Below are positions 38,382 to 49,514 of a stretch of 64,000 nucleotides of DNA, in pieces. A model generated the notes under the pieces. That model did not search any database and was not told the DNA's origin. It worked only from the letters and a program-made list of their open reading frames with translations. Position 1 is the stretch's first letter. Every line of letters starts with the position of its first letter. Source of the DNA: Luteimonas galliterrae (GTDB lineage Bacteria; Pseudomonadota; Gammaproteobacteria; Xanthomonadales; Xanthomonadaceae); contig NZ_JAMBEP010000001.1 in assembly GCF_023374055.1 (NCBI RefSeq), positions 1,674,001 to 1,738,000 on the forward strand. Reading direction: 5' to 3'. The translations under genes were made by a program, and so were the position numbers.

Positions 38382-39329
38382 TCAGCCCCGCTTGAGGCCG
38401 TTGCCCTGCTCGCCCAGGAACTTGCGGGGGTTGACGACAGCGCCGTTCTGCCACACTTCCAGATGCACGTGGGCGCCGGTGGAACGGCCCGTGGAACCGG
38501 CCTTGGCGATGGTCTGCCCGGCCCGCGCCAGGTCGCCGACCTTCAGCAGCAACTTGGAGTTGTGGGCGTAACGGGTGACGTAACCGTTGCCGTGGTCGAT
38601 CTCGATCACATTGCCGTAGCCCGAGCGCACGCCCGAATAGCTCACCACGCCATCGGCCACCGCGGTCACCGGATCGCCGACATTGGCCTTGAAATCGATG
38701 CCCTTGTGGTACTGGCTGCCGCCGCCGAACGGATCGGCGCGGCCGCCGAAGCCGGAGGTGATGTAGGTGTTGGCGATCGGCATACGCGACGGCACCGCGT
38801 TCTGGTCGAGCTGCCGGTTGAACAGCAGCGACTCAAGCAGGGTCAGCTGGCCACCGGAGGACTGCAGCTGCGCCTGCAACTGGTCCAGGCCGTCGTGCAG
38901 CTCGCCGGGCTTCATGTCGCGGACCGGGCCGGCGCCGCCGACGCCGACCGGCTTGTCGAAATCGAATTCGCCGTCCTGCAACTGACCGATACGGGTCAGG
39001 CGCTCGCCCAGCGCATTCAGACGATTGGCTTCGGCCTGCAGTTCGGCCAGGCGCGCGGCCATGGCGTTCACTTCCTGCTTGGCGTGGGTGCGGACCTGAT
39101 CGAACTGCGCCTGCTGGCTGTCGAGCTTGGCCTGCAGCTGATCGACTTCGATGCTGCCGATGCCGGTGCGGGCGCCTGCGCCGGCAGCGATGCCGATGGA
39201 GGCCAATACGATCGCGGCCAAGCCGGGACGGAAGGAGATGAAATCGCGCGTGCGATAGGGCAGGTCCATCACCCAGTAACGCGCATTGTTCAAATAGTCA
39301 GTAAAGGTCATCGAATTCGAAGCATCCAT
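38382..39329 (-). CDS. M23 family metallopeptidase (LytM/murein endopeptidase type)
   Basis: 315 residues from the ATG at 39327-39329, which has GGAG eight bases upstream; the longer frame to 39482 runs into dciA. One membrane helix (GLAAIVLASIGIAAGAG) near 30-46 is followed by a coiled coil (about 55-115). The C-terminal LytM domain keeps HKGIDFKANVGDP (HxxxD) and GAHVHLEVW (HxH). Such proteins cut peptide cross-links or act as regulators; the intact zinc site suggests an active enzyme in the periplasm. It is divergent from dciA and sits in the conserved lpxC-dciA-M23-secA block. Confidence 0.9.
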   Translation of the reverse strand: MDASNSMTFTDYLNNARYWVMDLPYRTRDFISFRPGLAAIVLASIGIAAGAGARTGIGSIEVDQLQAKLDSQQAQFDQVRTHAKQEVNAMAARLAELQAEANRLNALGERLTRIGQLQDGEFDFDKPVGVGGAGPVRDMKPGELHDGLDQLQAQLQSSGGQLTLLESLLFNRQLDQNAVPSRMPIANTYITSGFGGRADPFGGGSQYHKGIDFKANVGDPVTAVADGVVSYSGVRSGYGNVIEIDHGNGYVTRYAHNSKLLLKVGDLARAGQTIAKAGSTGRSTGAHVHLEVWQNGAVVNPRKFLGEQGNGLKRG

Positions 39330-39480
39330 CTCAAAGACTCCGCCAGCAAAGAAGTTACCGCTGCCCCTGTTGCGCTTCTGTAAGACGGGAATCCAAAAAA
39401 ATCCGGCCGTGTGGGTACACTGCCTGCGTTGTGAAACTGCCTTCTGCCACTCGTTCTTCTTCGACCCACCCAGGACCCGC

Positions 39481-39933
39481 ATGACCGGCCCCGGATCCCG
39501 CGACGACCGCGGTTCGGCGCCCCAGCCCGCGCTGAACGCGCTGCTGGCGGGCCCGGCCGGCGATCCCGTGCGTCGAGCCCTGTGGCTGGATGCCCTGGAT
39601 CAGCGCCTTCGGCCCTGTCTGCCCTCCGAATTGGCCGCGCATGTGCGGCTGGCCAATGTCGACCCGGATGGCAAACTGGTCTTGCTCGCCGAGGCCCCGG
39701 TTTGGGCGGCCAAACTCCGGCTTGCGGCTGCCGAAGTGCTCGACGCTGCCCGGTCCCTCGGGCTCGGTGCGACCGGCCTTGTCGTTAAAACGACGACTAA
39801 CCCGTTGATTGATAAGCCATCACGGGTGGAAAAGACGGTCAAACCGATGTCGACGGCCTCGCGTGACGCCCTGCGAGCCGCCTTGGATTCCCTGCAAGAT
39901 CCCGACTCCGCGGAACCTGGAGAACGCTCCTGA
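39481..39933 (+). CDS. dciA: DciA family helicase-loader protein (DUF721)
   Basis: 150 residues from the ATG at 39481, the only start that clears the divergent M23 promoter zone. Residues 35-100 (RLRPCLPSELAAHVRLANVD, then LVLLAEAPVWAAKLRLAAAE) match DUF721. DciA loads the replicative helicase DnaB in bacteria without DnaC. The C-terminal ~45 residues are charged and probably disordered. In xanthomonads and pseudomonads it commonly sits near lpxC and secA, as here. Confidence 0.8.
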   Translation: MTGPGSRDDRGSAPQPALNALLAGPAGDPVRRALWLDALDQRLRPCLPSELAAHVRLANVDPDGKLVLLAEAPVWAAKLRLAAAEVLDAARSLGLGATGLVVKTTTNPLIDKPSRVEKTVKPMSTASRDALRAALDSLQDPDSAEPGERS

Positions 39934-40112
39934 TTGGCCGGGTGCGGCGACTGATCCCGTTTCCCCACTGGGACGCACCGCCCGACCAGCCGGCATGGTA
40001 CCCAGCCCGCCCGCCCGATTCGTTAATATCCGGGAAGAAAAAAGTTAAATGAACGTACGCGCTTCACAATCCGCTCACGTGGATGAGCGGTTCAGCGGAA
40101 GCGACAGGCGGC

Positions 40113-41021
40113 TCAGGCGTGGGCCAGCTCGCCGTAGAGGGGAGGCGCGACCGATCGGTCGGGATAGGTGACCACTTCCCAGGCGGCGGCATCGGCCTGC
40201 AGGGCCCGGACCAACTTGTTGTTGAGGGCGTGGCCGGATTTGTAGCCTTCGTAGGCGCCGATGATGGCGTGGCCGGCCAGGTACAGGTCGCCGACCGCGT
40301 CCAGGATCTTGTGGCGCACGAATTCGTCGGCGTAACGCAGGCCGTCGTCGTTCAACACCCGGAATTCGTCCAGCACGATGGCGTTGTCCATCGAGCCGCC
40401 CAGGCCGAGGTTGCGCTCGCGCATGAATTCCAGATCCCGCATGAAACCGAAGGTACGGGCGCGGCTGACTTCCTGGATATAGGCCATGGTCGAGAAATCC
40501 AGCTCGGCGTGCGACTGCGCGGCCGGGATCATCGGATGGTCGAATTCGATGGTGAAGCCGAGCTTGTAGCCTTCGTACGGCGTGAAGCGCGCCAGCTTGT
40601 CGCCTTCGCGCACTTCCACCGGACGCTTGATGCGGATGAAGCGTTTGGGGGCGTCCTGTTCGACGATGCCCGCCGATTGCAGCAGGAACACGAACGGACC
40701 GGCCGAGCCGTCCATGATCGGCAGCTCGGCCGACGACAGCTCGACATAGACATTGTCCACGCCCAGGCCGGCCAGGGCCGACATCAGGTGTTCGACGGTC
40801 TGCACCTTGGCGCCTTCGCGGGCCAGGCCGGTGCACAGCGTGGTCTCGTTGACCAGATCGGCGGCGGCCGGAATCTCGACCACAGGGCTCAAATCCACGC
40901 GACGGAACACGACACCGGCATCGGCCGGGGCCGGACGCAGGGTGAGATAAACCTTCTCGCCGCTGTGCAGGCCCACGCCGGTGGCGCGAATGACATTTTT
41001 AAGGGTGCGTTGACGCAGCAT
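40113..41021 (-). CDS. lpxC: UDP-3-O-acyl-N-acetylglucosamine deacetylase LpxC
   Basis: 302 residues, starting [24 protein letters not shown], the normal N-terminus. The zinc ligands are visible: His in [11 protein letters not shown], and the [10 protein letters not shown] motif with His and Asp, and [16 protein letters not shown] near 265. It commits UDP-acyl-GlcNAc to lipid A. It is the last gene downstream of the dcw block, separated from ftsZ by a terminator and a REP pair. It is the target class of hydroxamate antibiotics. Confidence 0.97.
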   Translation of the reverse strand: MLRQRTLKNVIRATGVGLHSGEKVYLTLRPAPADAGVVFRRVDLSPVVEIPAAADLVNETTLCTGLAREGAKVQTVEHLMSALAGLGVDNVYVELSSAELPIMDGSAGPFVFLLQSAGIVEQDAPKRFIRIKRPVEVREGDKLARFTPYEGYKLGFTIEFDHPMIPAAQSHAELDFSTMAYIQEVSRARTFGFMRDLEFMRERNLGLGGSMDNAIVLDEFRVLNDDGLRYADEFVRHKILDAVGDLYLAGHAIIGAYEGYKSGHALNNKLVRALQADAAAWEVVTYPDRSVAPPLYGELAHA

Positions 41022-41166
41022 AGGTCGGGGGCGGAGCCTTGCGCTGACGTTGTTGTTATGGGGCGCAGCGGACAGCGTATCGCTGCGGCCTGCCGGCCTG
41101 AGGATAGCCCGGCCGCAAGGCCAAGGAGATTAACACGCCGTTAGCTGAACCTGAACGGAAGGCCGC

Positions 41167-41258
41167 TTTTTGTGGGAGCGGCTTTAGCCGCGAGCTTTTA
41201 GCCGGCCGGTGTTCGCGACAGCCGAAAAAGCTCGCGGCTAAAGCCGCTCCCACAAAAG
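41167..41258. repeat. Family A inverted REP-like pair between ftsZ and lpxC
   Basis: GTGGGAGCGGCTTTAGCCGC faces GCGGCTAAAGCCGCTCCCAC, with the variant TTTAGCC/GGCTAAA core. With the ftsZ terminator it fills the 346-base gap 41022-41367; no gene is seen there. Confidence 0.85.
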
Positions 41259-41297
41259 CCGCCCCTTTTATAAAAAGAGCAGTTCGCGCCGATAACG

Positions 41298-41331
41298 GGA
41301 AAACGCTGCCGGGCCGGCGCGGCCCGGCAGC
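41298..41331 (-). terminator. Rho-independent terminator after ftsZ
   Basis: Minus strand: a perfect ten-base stem CTGCCGGGCC/GGCCCGGCAG with loop GCGCC, followed by GCGTTTT. It starts about 37 bases after the ftsZ stop and marks the end of the dcw transcript. The T tract is short. Confidence 0.75.
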
Positions 41332-41367
41332 CAATGGAGGACTGGCTTACTCGTCAGCTACTGCAAA

Positions 41368-42573
41368 TCAATCCGCCTGCCGGCGCAGGAAGGCCGGGAT
41401 GTCCAGGTAGTCACCCGGCAGGTCGGCCACGGCCGGAGCCGGGTCCGCCGCCACGCTGCGGTTGCGCAGGCCGCCGAAGCCGGGCATCGGCGCCGGATCG
41501 ACATGCGACATCGCGTCGAAATCCGGCTGGCCGGTGGTGGCGTTGCGTACCAGCTTGATCGGCGTGCGCATCGGCTCGTGCTCCTGCACGCGCACGTGCT
41601 GGCGCGCAGCCACGCGGTTGAGGCCGGTGGCGACCACGGTCACCTTGACCTCGTCCTGCATGTCCGGATCCAGCACGGTGCCGATCACCACGGTCGCGTC
41701 TTCGGAAGCGAAGTTCTCGATGGTGCGGCCCACTTCGTCGAACTCGGCCATCGTGAAGTCCGGACCTGCAGTGATGTTGACCAGGATGCCGTTGGCGCCG
41801 GACAGGTTGACGTCGTCCAGCAACGGATTCTGGATCGCGCTTTCGGCCGCCGCCTGGGCGCGGTCGTCGCCGCGGGCGTGACCGGTGCCCATCATCGCCA
41901 AACCCATCTCGCTCATCACGGTGCGCACGTCGGCGAAGTCGACGTTGATCAGGCCCGGGCGCACGATCAGGTCCGCGATGCCCTGCACCGCGCCCTGCAG
42001 CACGTCGTTGGCGGCGCGGAAGGCCTGGATCATCGTCGCGTTGCGGCCGAGCACCGTGATCAGCTTCTCGTTCGGAATCGTGATCAGCGAATCGCAGTGG
42101 TGCGACAGTTCCTCGATGCCCTTCAACGCCACCTGCATGCGGCGGCGGCCTTCGAACGGGAACGGCTTGGTGACCACCGCGACCGTCAGGATGCCCATCT
42201 CTTTGGCCAGTTGCGCGACGACGGGCGCCGCACCGGTGCCGGTGCCGCCGCCCATGCCCGCGGTGATGAACACCATGTCGGCGCCGGCCAGCGCGTCCAT
42301 GATGCGTTCGCGGTCTTCCAGCGCCGCCTGGCGGCCGACTTCGGGATTCGCGCCCGCGCCCAGCCCTTTGGTGACGTTGGTGCCCAGTTGCAGTTGCAGC
42401 TTGGAACCGCAGTTCTTGATCGCCTGCGCGTCGGTGTTGGCGGTGATGAATTCCACCCCGTCGACGCTGCTGTTGACCATGTGCGCGACCGCGTTGCCGC
42501 CGCCGCCGCCCACGCCCACGACCTTGATGATCGCGTTCGGGGCCATTTTCTCAACCAGTTCGAAATGCGCCAT
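41368..42573 (-). CDS. ftsZ: Cell division GTPase FtsZ
   Basis: 401 residues from the second ATG (42571-42573), which is eight bases from GGAGG; an ATG two codons earlier is only two bases from it. The tubulin signature GGGTGTG is at 108-114, [10 protein letters not shown] at 20-29, and the C-terminal conserved tail [14 protein letters not shown] binds FtsA/ZipA. It forms the Z ring at midcell. A 121-base gap upstream of ftsZ, after ftsA, may hold its own promoter, as in many bacteria; I cannot point to one with confidence. Confidence 0.98.
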   Translation of the reverse strand: MAHFELVEKMAPNAIIKVVGVGGGGGNAVAHMVNSSVDGVEFITANTDAQAIKNCGSKLQLQLGTNVTKGLGAGANPEVGRQAALEDRERIMDALAGADMVFITAGMGGGTGTGAAPVVAQLAKEMGILTVAVVTKPFPFEGRRRMQVALKGIEELSHHCDSLITIPNEKLITVLGRNATMIQAFRAANDVLQGAVQGIADLIVRPGLINVDFADVRTVMSEMGLAMMGTGHARGDDRAQAAAESAIQNPLLDDVNLSGANGILVNITAGPDFTMAEFDEVGRTIENFASEDATVVIGTVLDPDMQDEVKVTVVATGLNRVAARQHVRVQEHEPMRTPIKLVRNATTGQPDFDAMSHVDPAPMPGFGGLRNRSVAADPAPAVADLPGDYLDIPAFLRRQAD

Positions 42574-42700
42574 GTCCATGTCCTCCGTTCTGTACCGCTA
42601 GTTATGAAATCGGGTTGTTGGAACCAATGTGTTGCAATCGCCTCGCCTGCCGCCGCTGCATCGACGCGCCTTCGCGCCTACGCTTGCCTTCGCCGGGCCG

Positions 42701-43936
42701 TTAAAACTCGCCCCGGTACCAATCCTTCAATTTGTTGAACAAGCTGCCCGCGCGGCCGGTCGGTATCGACGGCCGCCGCGGGTTCTCCAATTGGCTGCCC
42801 ATCAGCAGCAGGCCCACGCCGGTGGCATGCACCGGATTGCCGACCACTTCGCCCAGGCCCGACACGTGCTGCGGGATGCCCACGCGCACCGGCATCTGCA
42901 GCATCTCCTCGGCCAGTTCGACTACGCCTTCCATCTTCGAAGCGCCGCCGGTCAGCACCATGCCGGCGCGGACCAGCTCCTCGAAGCCGGAGCGGCGCAA
43001 TTCGGCCTGCACCATTTCGAAAATCTCTTCGTAACGGCCCTGTACCGCCTGCGCCAGCGAGTGGCGTGGCAGCCGACGCGGCGGACGATCGCCGACGCTG
43101 GGCACCTGGATGCTTTCTTCCGCCGTCGCCAGCTGCGCCAAGGCGCAGGCGTAACGCACCTTGATCTGCTCGGCCTCGGGCGTGGGCGTGCGCAGCATGT
43201 GCGCGATGTCGTTGGTGACGTGATCGCCGGCGATCGGCAGCGACGCGGTGTGGCAGATCGCGCCCTGCACGAACACGGCCAGGTCCGTAGTGCCGGCGCC
43301 GATGTCGACCAGCGCCACGCCGAGCTCGCGTTCGTCGTTGGTCAGCACCGCGGTGCTGGAGGCCAGCGACGACAACACCAGATCGTCGATCTGCAGGCCG
43401 CAGCGCTGCACGCACTTGCTGACGTTGGCCGCGGCCGACTGCGCGCAGACCACCAGGTGCGCGTGCACCTCCAGGCGCACGCCGGTCATGCCGACCGGGT
43501 TGCGGATGCCTTCCTGCGAGTCGTCGAGCACGTACTCGCGCGCGATCGCGTGCAGGATCTTCTGGTCGGCCGGGATCGCGACCGCTTTCGCGGCTTCCAG
43601 CACGCGGTCCAGGTCGGAATAGCTGACTTCGCCGTCGCGGATCGGCACGATCCCAGGCGAATTGCGGCACTGCACGTGGTTGCCGGAGATCGACGCGTAC
43701 ACCGAGCGTATCTCGCAGCCGGCCATCAGTTCGGCCTCTTCGACGGCGCGCTGGATCGACTGCACGGTCGATTCGATGTCGACCACCACGCCGCGTTTGA
43801 GCCCGCGTGATTCGTGCGAGCCGATGCCGATGACTTCGATCGGGTTGCCCGGCGAATACTCGCCGACCAGCGCGACCACTTTCGATGTGCCGATGTCGAG
43901 CCCGACGATCAGCGATTTGTCGCCTTTGCGGTTCAT
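42701..43936 (-). CDS. ftsA: Cell division protein FtsA
   Basis: 411 residues from the ATG overlapping the ftsQ stop (ATGA at 43933-43936). Actin-fold motifs: IVGLDIGTSKVVALVG (phosphate 1), VDIGAGTTDLAVF (phosphate 2) and VLTGGASKMEG (adenosine). The C-terminal amphipathic membrane-targeting tail is SLFNKLKDWYRGEF. It tethers FtsZ to the membrane and recruits later division proteins. The track-like longer frame runs into ftsQ and is not used. Confidence 0.97.
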   Translation of the reverse strand: MNRKGDKSLIVGLDIGTSKVVALVGEYSPGNPIEVIGIGSHESRGLKRGVVVDIESTVQSIQRAVEEAELMAGCEIRSVYASISGNHVQCRNSPGIVPIRDGEVSYSDLDRVLEAAKAVAIPADQKILHAIAREYVLDDSQEGIRNPVGMTGVRLEVHAHLVVCAQSAAANVSKCVQRCGLQIDDLVLSSLASSTAVLTNDERELGVALVDIGAGTTDLAVFVQGAICHTASLPIAGDHVTNDIAHMLRTPTPEAEQIKVRYACALAQLATAEESIQVPSVGDRPPRRLPRHSLAQAVQGRYEEIFEMVQAELRRSGFEELVRAGMVLTGGASKMEGVVELAEEMLQMPVRVGIPQHVSGLGEVVGNPVHATGVGLLLMGSQLENPRRPSIPTGRAGSLFNKLKDWYRGEF

Positions 43937-44718
43937 GTCTTTCCTCGCGGCGTACCGCTTCCGCTGCCGCTCGCGGTGGGTGGAGTTGAAGGCGCAACGG
44001 CCGCGGCCGGCGGCGGCGCATCGCCCCAGCTCAATGCGAAACCGTTGGTGTAGCGAAGGTCGGCGCGCAGCAGCGGCTTTTGCTGCTGCTCCAGCAGCCG
44101 CGGCAGCAATCGCGAGAAGCGCGCGAGCCGCGAGCGCGCATCCTCGTCGCCGCGGCCGACGACGACCTGCGCGGCGTTGTCGAGGGTCAACGACCAGCTG
44201 CCGCGCGGATCGAGCGCGATGCCGAGCACGCCGATGCCGCTGCTGGCGAACATCGCCCGAGATTCGTTGTACAGCGCCACCACATCGGCGGTGCGCGCAT
44301 CCGGTCCGTCGAGCTGCGGCAAGCCTTTGGGCACGTCGATGCCTTTGACCGGCAACAATCGGCCTTGCTGCGAAAGCAGGCGATCCCTGCCCCAGCGCGC
44401 GAACGGCGCGTGCTCGATCAGGCGGATCTCCAGCACGTCGGGCCAATGCTTGCGCACTTCGGCGCGGTCCACCCACGGCAGCTTGCTGACCGCATTCTGC
44501 GCATCGTCGAGTTGCACGGCGAAGAAGCCCTGCTTGGCGTAAGGCAGCACGGTCTGCCGCAATAATTGCGGATCGACGCGCTCGAACTGGCTGGTGACGC
44601 GCAGCTTGCGCAGCGGGAAACGCTCGGCGCCGACCCAGCCGTTGACCACCGCCACCACCGGCAGCGCGACCAGCGCCAACGCCAGCGCCCAGGCGAAGAA
44701 GCGCAGCATCGCGCTCAT
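43933..44718 (-). CDS. ftsQ: Cell division protein FtsQ
   Basis: 261 residues. One N-terminal membrane helix ([19 protein letters not shown]) is followed by a POTRA domain ([20 protein letters not shown]) and the beta domain. The proline/serine-rich C-terminal tail after residue 235 is probably disordered. It bridges the FtsBL and FtsWI complexes in the periplasm. The start overlaps the ddl stop, and the stop overlaps the ftsA start, so translation is coupled in both directions. Confidence 0.92.
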   Translation of the reverse strand: MSAMLRFFAWALALALVALPVVAVVNGWVGAERFPLRKLRVTSQFERVDPQLLRQTVLPYAKQGFFAVQLDDAQNAVSKLPWVDRAEVRKHWPDVLEIRLIEHAPFARWGRDRLLSQQGRLLPVKGIDVPKGLPQLDGPDARTADVVALYNESRAMFASSGIGVLGIALDPRGSWSLTLDNAAQVVVGRGDEDARSRLARFSRLLPRLLEQQQKPLLRADLRYTNGFALSWGDAPPPAAAVAPSTPPTASGSGSGTPRGKT

Positions 44719-45668
44719 GATCCGGCCTCCGGCAGGGTCATCTCCAGGATCCGCCAGCACAGTTCGTCGAACTCGATGCCGACCTGGCGCGCGGCCTTGG
44801 GCACCAGCGAATGGCTGGTCATGCCCGGCGCCGTGTTCGCTTCCAGCAGATACAGGCGGCCGCCGCGGTCGCGCATCACGTCGACGCGGCCCCAGCCGGT
44901 GCAGCCGGCGGCTTCGAACGCGGCCGAAGCGAGGCGCCGGATCTCGTCCTCATCCGGACCCGATAATCCCGGGCACAGATACTGCGTGTCCTCGGCGACG
45001 TATTTGGCGTGGTAGTCGTAGTACTCGCCGGCCGGCACGATGCGGATCGACGGCAAGGCGACGCCGCCGAGAATGGTGACCGTCAGCTCGTCGCCTTCGA
45101 TCAATTGCTCCATCAACAATTCGCCCGGATAACGCGCGGCCAATTCGACGGCGGCATCGAGGCCCGCATCGTCGAAGACACGCGACACGCCGACGCTCGA
45201 CCCTTCCAACGAAGGCTTGACGATCACCGGCAAACCGAGTTCGCGCGCAGCGGCATGCACATCGCCGCTCTTTTGCAGGCGCAGGTAACGCGGCGTCGGC
45301 AGCCCAAGCGACAACCACACCTGCTTGGTGCGGATCTTGTCCATGGCCAGCGCAGAACCGAGCACGCCCGAGCCGGTGTACGGCACCCCCAGCGTCTGCA
45401 ACAGGCCCTGCAGCACGCCGTTTTCGCCGTCGCCGCCGTGCAGGATGTTGAACACGCGGTCGAATTGCTTGTCTTGCAGTTCGCGCAGCAAATTGGGGAT
45501 GCCGTCGACGCCGTTCGCGTCGACGCCGCGCGAACGCAACGCCTCGAGCACATTGCGGCCGGAGTCGAGCGACACTTCGCGCTCGGAACTCGCGCCGCCC
45601 ATCAGCACGGCGACGCGGCCGAAGGCGGTCGGGTCCTTGATGCGCAGCGGGGCGATCTGTTTCGTCAC
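44715..45668 (-). CDS. ddl: D-alanine--D-alanine ligase Ddl
   Basis: 317 residues from a GTG start that overlaps the murC stop (GTGA). ATP-grasp fold: [16 protein letters not shown] at the N-terminus, [16 protein letters not shown] near 65, [13 protein letters not shown] near 150, and the late ARG/ASN metal motif [15 protein letters not shown]. It makes the D-Ala-D-Ala dipeptide added by MurF. Standard dcw position between murC and ftsQ (ddlB type). The GTG start is inferred from coupling; the next ATG is inside the conserved glycine motif. Confidence 0.96.
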   Translation of the reverse strand: MTKQIAPLRIKDPTAFGRVAVLMGGASSEREVSLDSGRNVLEALRSRGVDANGVDGIPNLLRELQDKQFDRVFNILHGGDGENGVLQGLLQTLGVPYTGSGVLGSALAMDKIRTKQVWLSLGLPTPRYLRLQKSGDVHAAARELGLPVIVKPSLEGSSVGVSRVFDDAGLDAAVELAARYPGELLMEQLIEGDELTVTILGGVALPSIRIVPAGEYYDYHAKYVAEDTQYLCPGLSGPDEDEIRRLASAAFEAAGCTGWGRVDVMRDRGGRLYLLEANTAPGMTSHSLVPKAARQVGIEFDELCWRILEMTLPEAGS

Positions 45669-47113
45669 TTCTTGTTCCCTTCGAATCCGTGCGCGGCCAG
45701 TTGTTGCGCGGCATAACCGATGTCGCCGGCGCCCATCATCAGCAGCAGGTCTCCGTCCTGCAGCACGTCGGGGAGCAGTGCCGCCAGATCGCCGGCGCCG
45801 TTGGTCACCACCGGGTCGATGCGACCGCGCGCGCGGATCGCGCGCGCCAGCGACTTCGCGTCGGCGCCGGCTATCGGCGCTTCGCCGGCCGGATAGACCT
45901 CGGTCAGCACCAGCGCATCGACGTTCGACAGCACCGCCGCGAACTCGTCGAACAGATCGCGGGTGCGGCTGTAGCGGTGCGGCTGGAAGGCGACGACCAG
46001 ACGCTTGCCGGGCCAACCCCCGCGCGCGGCGGCGAATACGGCTTCGAGTTCTTTCGGATGGTGGCCGTAATCGTCGACCAGCTGCACGCGTGCGCCGGTG
46101 CCGGTCTTCAGTTCGGCGAGCAGATTGAAGCGGCGGCCGATGCCGGCGAAATTCTCCAGCGCGCGCACGATCGCATCGGCGGGCACGCCGAGCTGCCAGC
46201 CGATCGCCGCGGCGGCCAGCGCGTTCTGCACGTTGTGGCGGCCCGGCAGCGCCAGCGTCGCCGGCGTGCGCGAACCGTCCGGCAGGCACAGGTCGAAACG
46301 CATGCGCGCGCCGTCCTGGACGACGTTCTCGGCGCGCACGTCGGCTTCTTCCGCAAAACCGTACGCCATCACGTGGCGCGGCGTCTTCGCCGCGAGCGCG
46401 GCGACTTCCGGATCGTCTACGCACAGCACCGCCAGCCCGTAGAACGGCAGCCGATGCAGGAATTCCTCGAAAGCGGCCTGCACCTGCGCGAAATCGCCGC
46501 CGTAATTCTCCAGATGGTCGGCGTCGATATTGGTGATCACCGCGATCAGCGGATTCAGGCGCAGGAAGCTGCCGTCGCTCTCGTCGGCCTCGGCCACCAG
46601 CCACTGGCCGCCGCCCAGGCGCGCGTTGGCGCCAGCCGCGAGCAGCTGCCCGCCGATGACGAACGTCGGATCGATGCCGCCCTCGCCCAGCACGCTGGCG
46701 GTCAGCGACGTGGTGGTGGTCTTGCCATGCGTGCCGGCGACCGCGATGCCGCGGCGGAAGCGCATCAGCTCGGCCAGCATTTCGGCGCGCGGCACGATCG
46801 GGATGCGCTGCGCGCGCGCTTCCATCAGTTCGGGGTTGTCGTGCTTGATCGCGCTCGACACGACCACGCAATCGGTGCCGAGCACGTTGGCCGCGGCGTG
46901 GCCTCGGTGCACCGCCGCGCCGAGCTTGGCCAGGCGCCGGGTAACCGCGTTGTCGGCGTTGTCCGATCCGGACACCTGATAGCCGAGCGTGCACAGCACT
47001 TCGGCGATGCCGCTCATGCCGACGCCGCCGATACCGACGAAATGCACGCGGCGATAGGCGGCGGCGAGGTCGCCGCTGTCCTGCATGCGCCGGGTGTGCA
47101 TGGTGCTCGACAT
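45665..47113 (-). CDS. murC: UDP-N-acetylmuramate--L-alanine ligase MurC
   Basis: 482 residues from the ATG that overlaps the murG stop by one base (TGATG). The N-terminal Rossmann-like domain has [17 protein letters not shown] at 24-40. The ATP site GTHGKTTT is at 127-134, followed by the Mur ligase central domain ([10 protein letters not shown]) and the C-terminal domain with DDYGHHPKE. It adds L-Ala to UDP-MurNAc in the cytoplasm. It is coupled to ddl downstream. Confidence 0.97.
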   Translation of the reverse strand: MSSTMHTRRMQDSGDLAAAYRRVHFVGIGGVGMSGIAEVLCTLGYQVSGSDNADNAVTRRLAKLGAAVHRGHAAANVLGTDCVVVSSAIKHDNPELMEARAQRIPIVPRAEMLAELMRFRRGIAVAGTHGKTTTTSLTASVLGEGGIDPTFVIGGQLLAAGANARLGGGQWLVAEADESDGSFLRLNPLIAVITNIDADHLENYGGDFAQVQAAFEEFLHRLPFYGLAVLCVDDPEVAALAAKTPRHVMAYGFAEEADVRAENVVQDGARMRFDLCLPDGSRTPATLALPGRHNVQNALAAAAIGWQLGVPADAIVRALENFAGIGRRFNLLAELKTGTGARVQLVDDYGHHPKELEAVFAAARGGWPGKRLVVAFQPHRYSRTRDLFDEFAAVLSNVDALVLTEVYPAGEAPIAGADAKSLARAIRARGRIDPVVTNGAGDLAALLPDVLQDGDLLLMMGAGDIGYAAQQLAAHGFEGNKK

Positions 47114-48207
47114 CACGCGGCCTCCTTCAGGACGATGTCGGCGATTTCCGCGGCGGCGTCCGGCCGCGCGAGCTTGCGCGCGGCGTCGGCCAGCGCGCGG
47201 CGCTTGCCGGCATCGGCCAGCAACGGACGCAGCGCATCGACCATCCGAGATTCGAAACCCTCGCCTTCCGGCACCAGCACCGCCGCGCCGCGCTCGACCA
47301 GGAATTCGGCGTTGCGCGTCTGGTGGTCGTCGACCGCAGCGGGGAACGGCACCAGCACACCGCCGAGCCCGGCCGCGCAGAGCTCGGCCAGTGTCAGCGC
47401 TCCTGCGCGGCACACCACCAGATCGGCCCACGCGTACGCGGCGGCCATGTCGGCGATGAAAGGCTCCACGCTGGCGGATACGCCGGCTTCGGCATAGGCC
47501 TGCTGCGCCGTTGCGAGCAGTTTTTCGCCGCACTGATGGCGCACTTCCAGGTTTTCGGCATTGAGCGCGCGCAGTGCTTTTGGCAACACGGCGTTCAAGG
47601 CGCGAGCGCCCTGGCTGCCACCGAGCACGAGCATGCGCACGCTGCCGTTGCGTCCGGCGAAACGCTCGGCCGGCGGCACGATGGCTGCGATCTCGGCGCG
47701 TACGGGATTGCCGACCACTTGTTCGCCGGCAACGGCGAAACTGCCAGGGAATCCGCTCAGCACGCGCTTGGCGAATTTCGCCAGTACGCGGTTGGTGAGG
47801 CCCGGCGCGCGATTCTGTTCGTGCACGATCAGCGGAATGCCGGCGAGGCGCGCCGCGAGGCCGCCCGGACCGGCGGCATAGCCGCCGAAGCTGATCACCG
47901 CGCGCGGCTGCCGTTCGCGCAGCGTCTGCCGCGCCGCGTTCACGGCCGACAACACTTTGAACGGCGCCGCCAGCAATGTGGCCAAGCCCTTGCCGCGCAC
48001 GCCGCGTACGGCGATGGTGTCGATGGCGATACCGTGCTGCGGCACCAGCCGCGTTTCCATCCCGCCCTCGGCGCCCAACCAGAGCACCGGCACGCCGCGA
48101 TCGCGCAATGCGCGCGCGACCGCGAGACCCGGGAAAATGTGCCCGCCCGTGCCGCCGGCGAGGATCATCACCGGGTGCAGCTCGGAGCCGGTCGCGGCGA
48201 GCTTCAT
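47113..48207 (-). CDS. murG: Lipid II synthase MurG (UDP-GlcNAc transferase)
   Basis: 364 residues. GT28 motifs: [17 protein letters not shown] near 15-31, [13 protein letters not shown] near 105, and [10 protein letters not shown] near 195, then [30 protein letters not shown] near 270-300. It transfers GlcNAc to lipid I at the inner face of the inner membrane. The ATG overlaps the ftsW stop (ATGA), and its stop overlaps murC. Residue substitutions such as VDDHQ for the usual ADDHQ are minor. Confidence 0.97.
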   Translation of the reverse strand: MKLAATGSELHPVMILAGGTGGHIFPGLAVARALRDRGVPVLWLGAEGGMETRLVPQHGIAIDTIAVRGVRGKGLATLLAAPFKVLSAVNAARQTLRERQPRAVISFGGYAAGPGGLAARLAGIPLIVHEQNRAPGLTNRVLAKFAKRVLSGFPGSFAVAGEQVVGNPVRAEIAAIVPPAERFAGRNGSVRMLVLGGSQGARALNAVLPKALRALNAENLEVRHQCGEKLLATAQQAYAEAGVSASVEPFIADMAAAYAWADLVVCRAGALTLAELCAAGLGGVLVPFPAAVDDHQTRNAEFLVERGAAVLVPEGEGFESRMVDALRPLLADAGKRRALADAARKLARPDAAAEIADIVLKEAA

Positions 48208-49514
48208 GCGCCCTTCCTCAATCCGAGCGTCGGTTCGGTGCGCTGCCGCAGACGGCTGGTGCCGCGCGCGGGCGCAATGTCGGCCGGCGCAGGTTGCGCG
48301 GTCGGCGGCGTGCCGGCCGAAGGTTGGGCCGCTTCGCCGCGCAAACGCGCGACTTGGCGTTCGGCGCGATCCAGCTCGTAGGACACGCGCAACAACAGGC
48401 CCAGCGCGGCGCAGGTCATCAGCACGCTGGAACCGCCGGACGAAATCAGCGGCAAGGTCAAGCCCTTGGTCGGCAGCAGGCCGAGATTGACGCCGATCGA
48501 GACGAAGCTCTGCAGGCTGATCCACAGCGCGATGCCGAACGCGCAATAGCCGGCGAAGTGGCGACGCATCTCGACGCAACGCAAACCGATCCAGAAAGCA
48601 CGGCCGACCAGCAGCGCATACAGGCCGATCACCAGGCACACGCCGACGAAGCCGAGTTCTTCGCCGATCACCGCCAGGATGAAATCGGTATGCGCCTCGG
48701 GCAGGAAGTTCAGCTTCTGCACCGAACCGCCCAGGCCGACGCCGAACCATTCGCCGCGGCCGACCGCCATCAGCGCATTGGTCAGCTGGTAGCCGCTGCC
48801 GAGCTGATCGGCCCACGGATCCAGGAACGAGGTGAAACGGCGCACGCGGTACGGTTCGGCGATAGCGATCGCCGCCAGCACCGGCAGGCCGATCAGCACC
48901 GGGCCGAACATGCGCGGCATGTGCACGCCGCCCAGCACCAACATGCCGGCAGTGATCGCCAGGATCAGCGACAGCGAACCGAAGTCCGGCTGCATGATCA
49001 GCAGCGCGACCAGCAGGACCGCGACGCCGATCGGCTTGAGCATGGCGACCCAGGTCGCGTTGACCTCGTCGCGGAAGCGCACCAGATAGCTGGCCAGCCA
49101 CACCACGTACATCAGCTTGACCGCTTCCACGGCCTGGAAATTGGACACGCCCAGGTTGATCCAGCGCCGCGCGCCGTTGACGCTCTTGCCGATGCCGGGC
49201 ACGAACACCAGCAGCAGCAGCACGAAGCACAGCAGCAGCAGCCACTGGTTCTTCTGCTCCACCGATTTCAATTCGGTGCGCATCGCCCACACCGCCAGGC
49301 CGCAGCCGGCGCCGAGGAACACGACATGCCGCGTCAGGTAATAGAACGGACCGACGCCGTCGTTCTCCGCGATCGCGATCGAGCTGGACGCGACCATGAT
49401 CACGCCCAGGCAGGCCAGCGCGATCGCGGCGCCGAGCAGCCACGGGTCGAACCGGCCTTGGATGGCGTCGAGCCGGGTGGCCTGTCGTGGCGTGTCTAGG
49501 AAGGCCGTGCTCAT
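48204..49514 (-). CDS. ftsW: Septal peptidoglycan polymerase FtsW
   Basis: 436 residues, SEDS family, about ten membrane segments. [10 protein letters not shown] in the early loop, [10 protein letters not shown] near 180, and GEELGFVG and [12 protein letters not shown] late. The C-terminal tail (about 385-436) is long, Pro/Ala-rich and cytoplasmic. It polymerises glycan strands at the septum with FtsI. The start overlaps the mraY stop as TGATG, which places it directly after mraY: in E. coli murD lies between the two, and it is absent here. Confidence 0.95.
   Translation of the reverse strand: MSTAFLDTPRQATRLDAIQGRFDPWLLGAAIALACLGVIMVASSSIAIAENDGVGPFYYLTRHVVFLGAGCGLAVWAMRTELKSVEQKNQWLLLLCFVLLLLVFVPGIGKSVNGARRWINLGVSNFQAVEAVKLMYVVWLASYLVRFRDEVNATWVAMLKPIGVAVLLVALLIMQPDFGSLSLILAITAGMLVLGGVHMPRMFGPVLIGLPVLAAIAIAEPYRVRRFTSFLDPWADQLGSGYQLTNALMAVGRGEWFGVGLGGSVQKLNFLPEAHTDFILAVIGEELGFVGVCLVIGLYALLVGRAFWIGLRCVEMRRHFAGYCAFGIALWISLQSFVSIGVNLGLLPTKGLTLPLISSGGSSVLMTCAALGLLLRVSYELDRAERQVARLRGEAAQPSAGTPPTAQPAPADIAPARGTSRLRQRTEPTLGLRKGA

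Noticed and set aside
35293-38571. A 1092-codon open frame on the plus strand
   Set aside because: It is the mirror of secA in a high-GC sequence, with no recognisable domain; secA on the minus strand has all family motifs.
45689-47497. A 602-codon plus-strand frame in the dcw cluster
   Set aside because: Antisense to murC and murG, which carry full motif sets; a codon-bias shadow.
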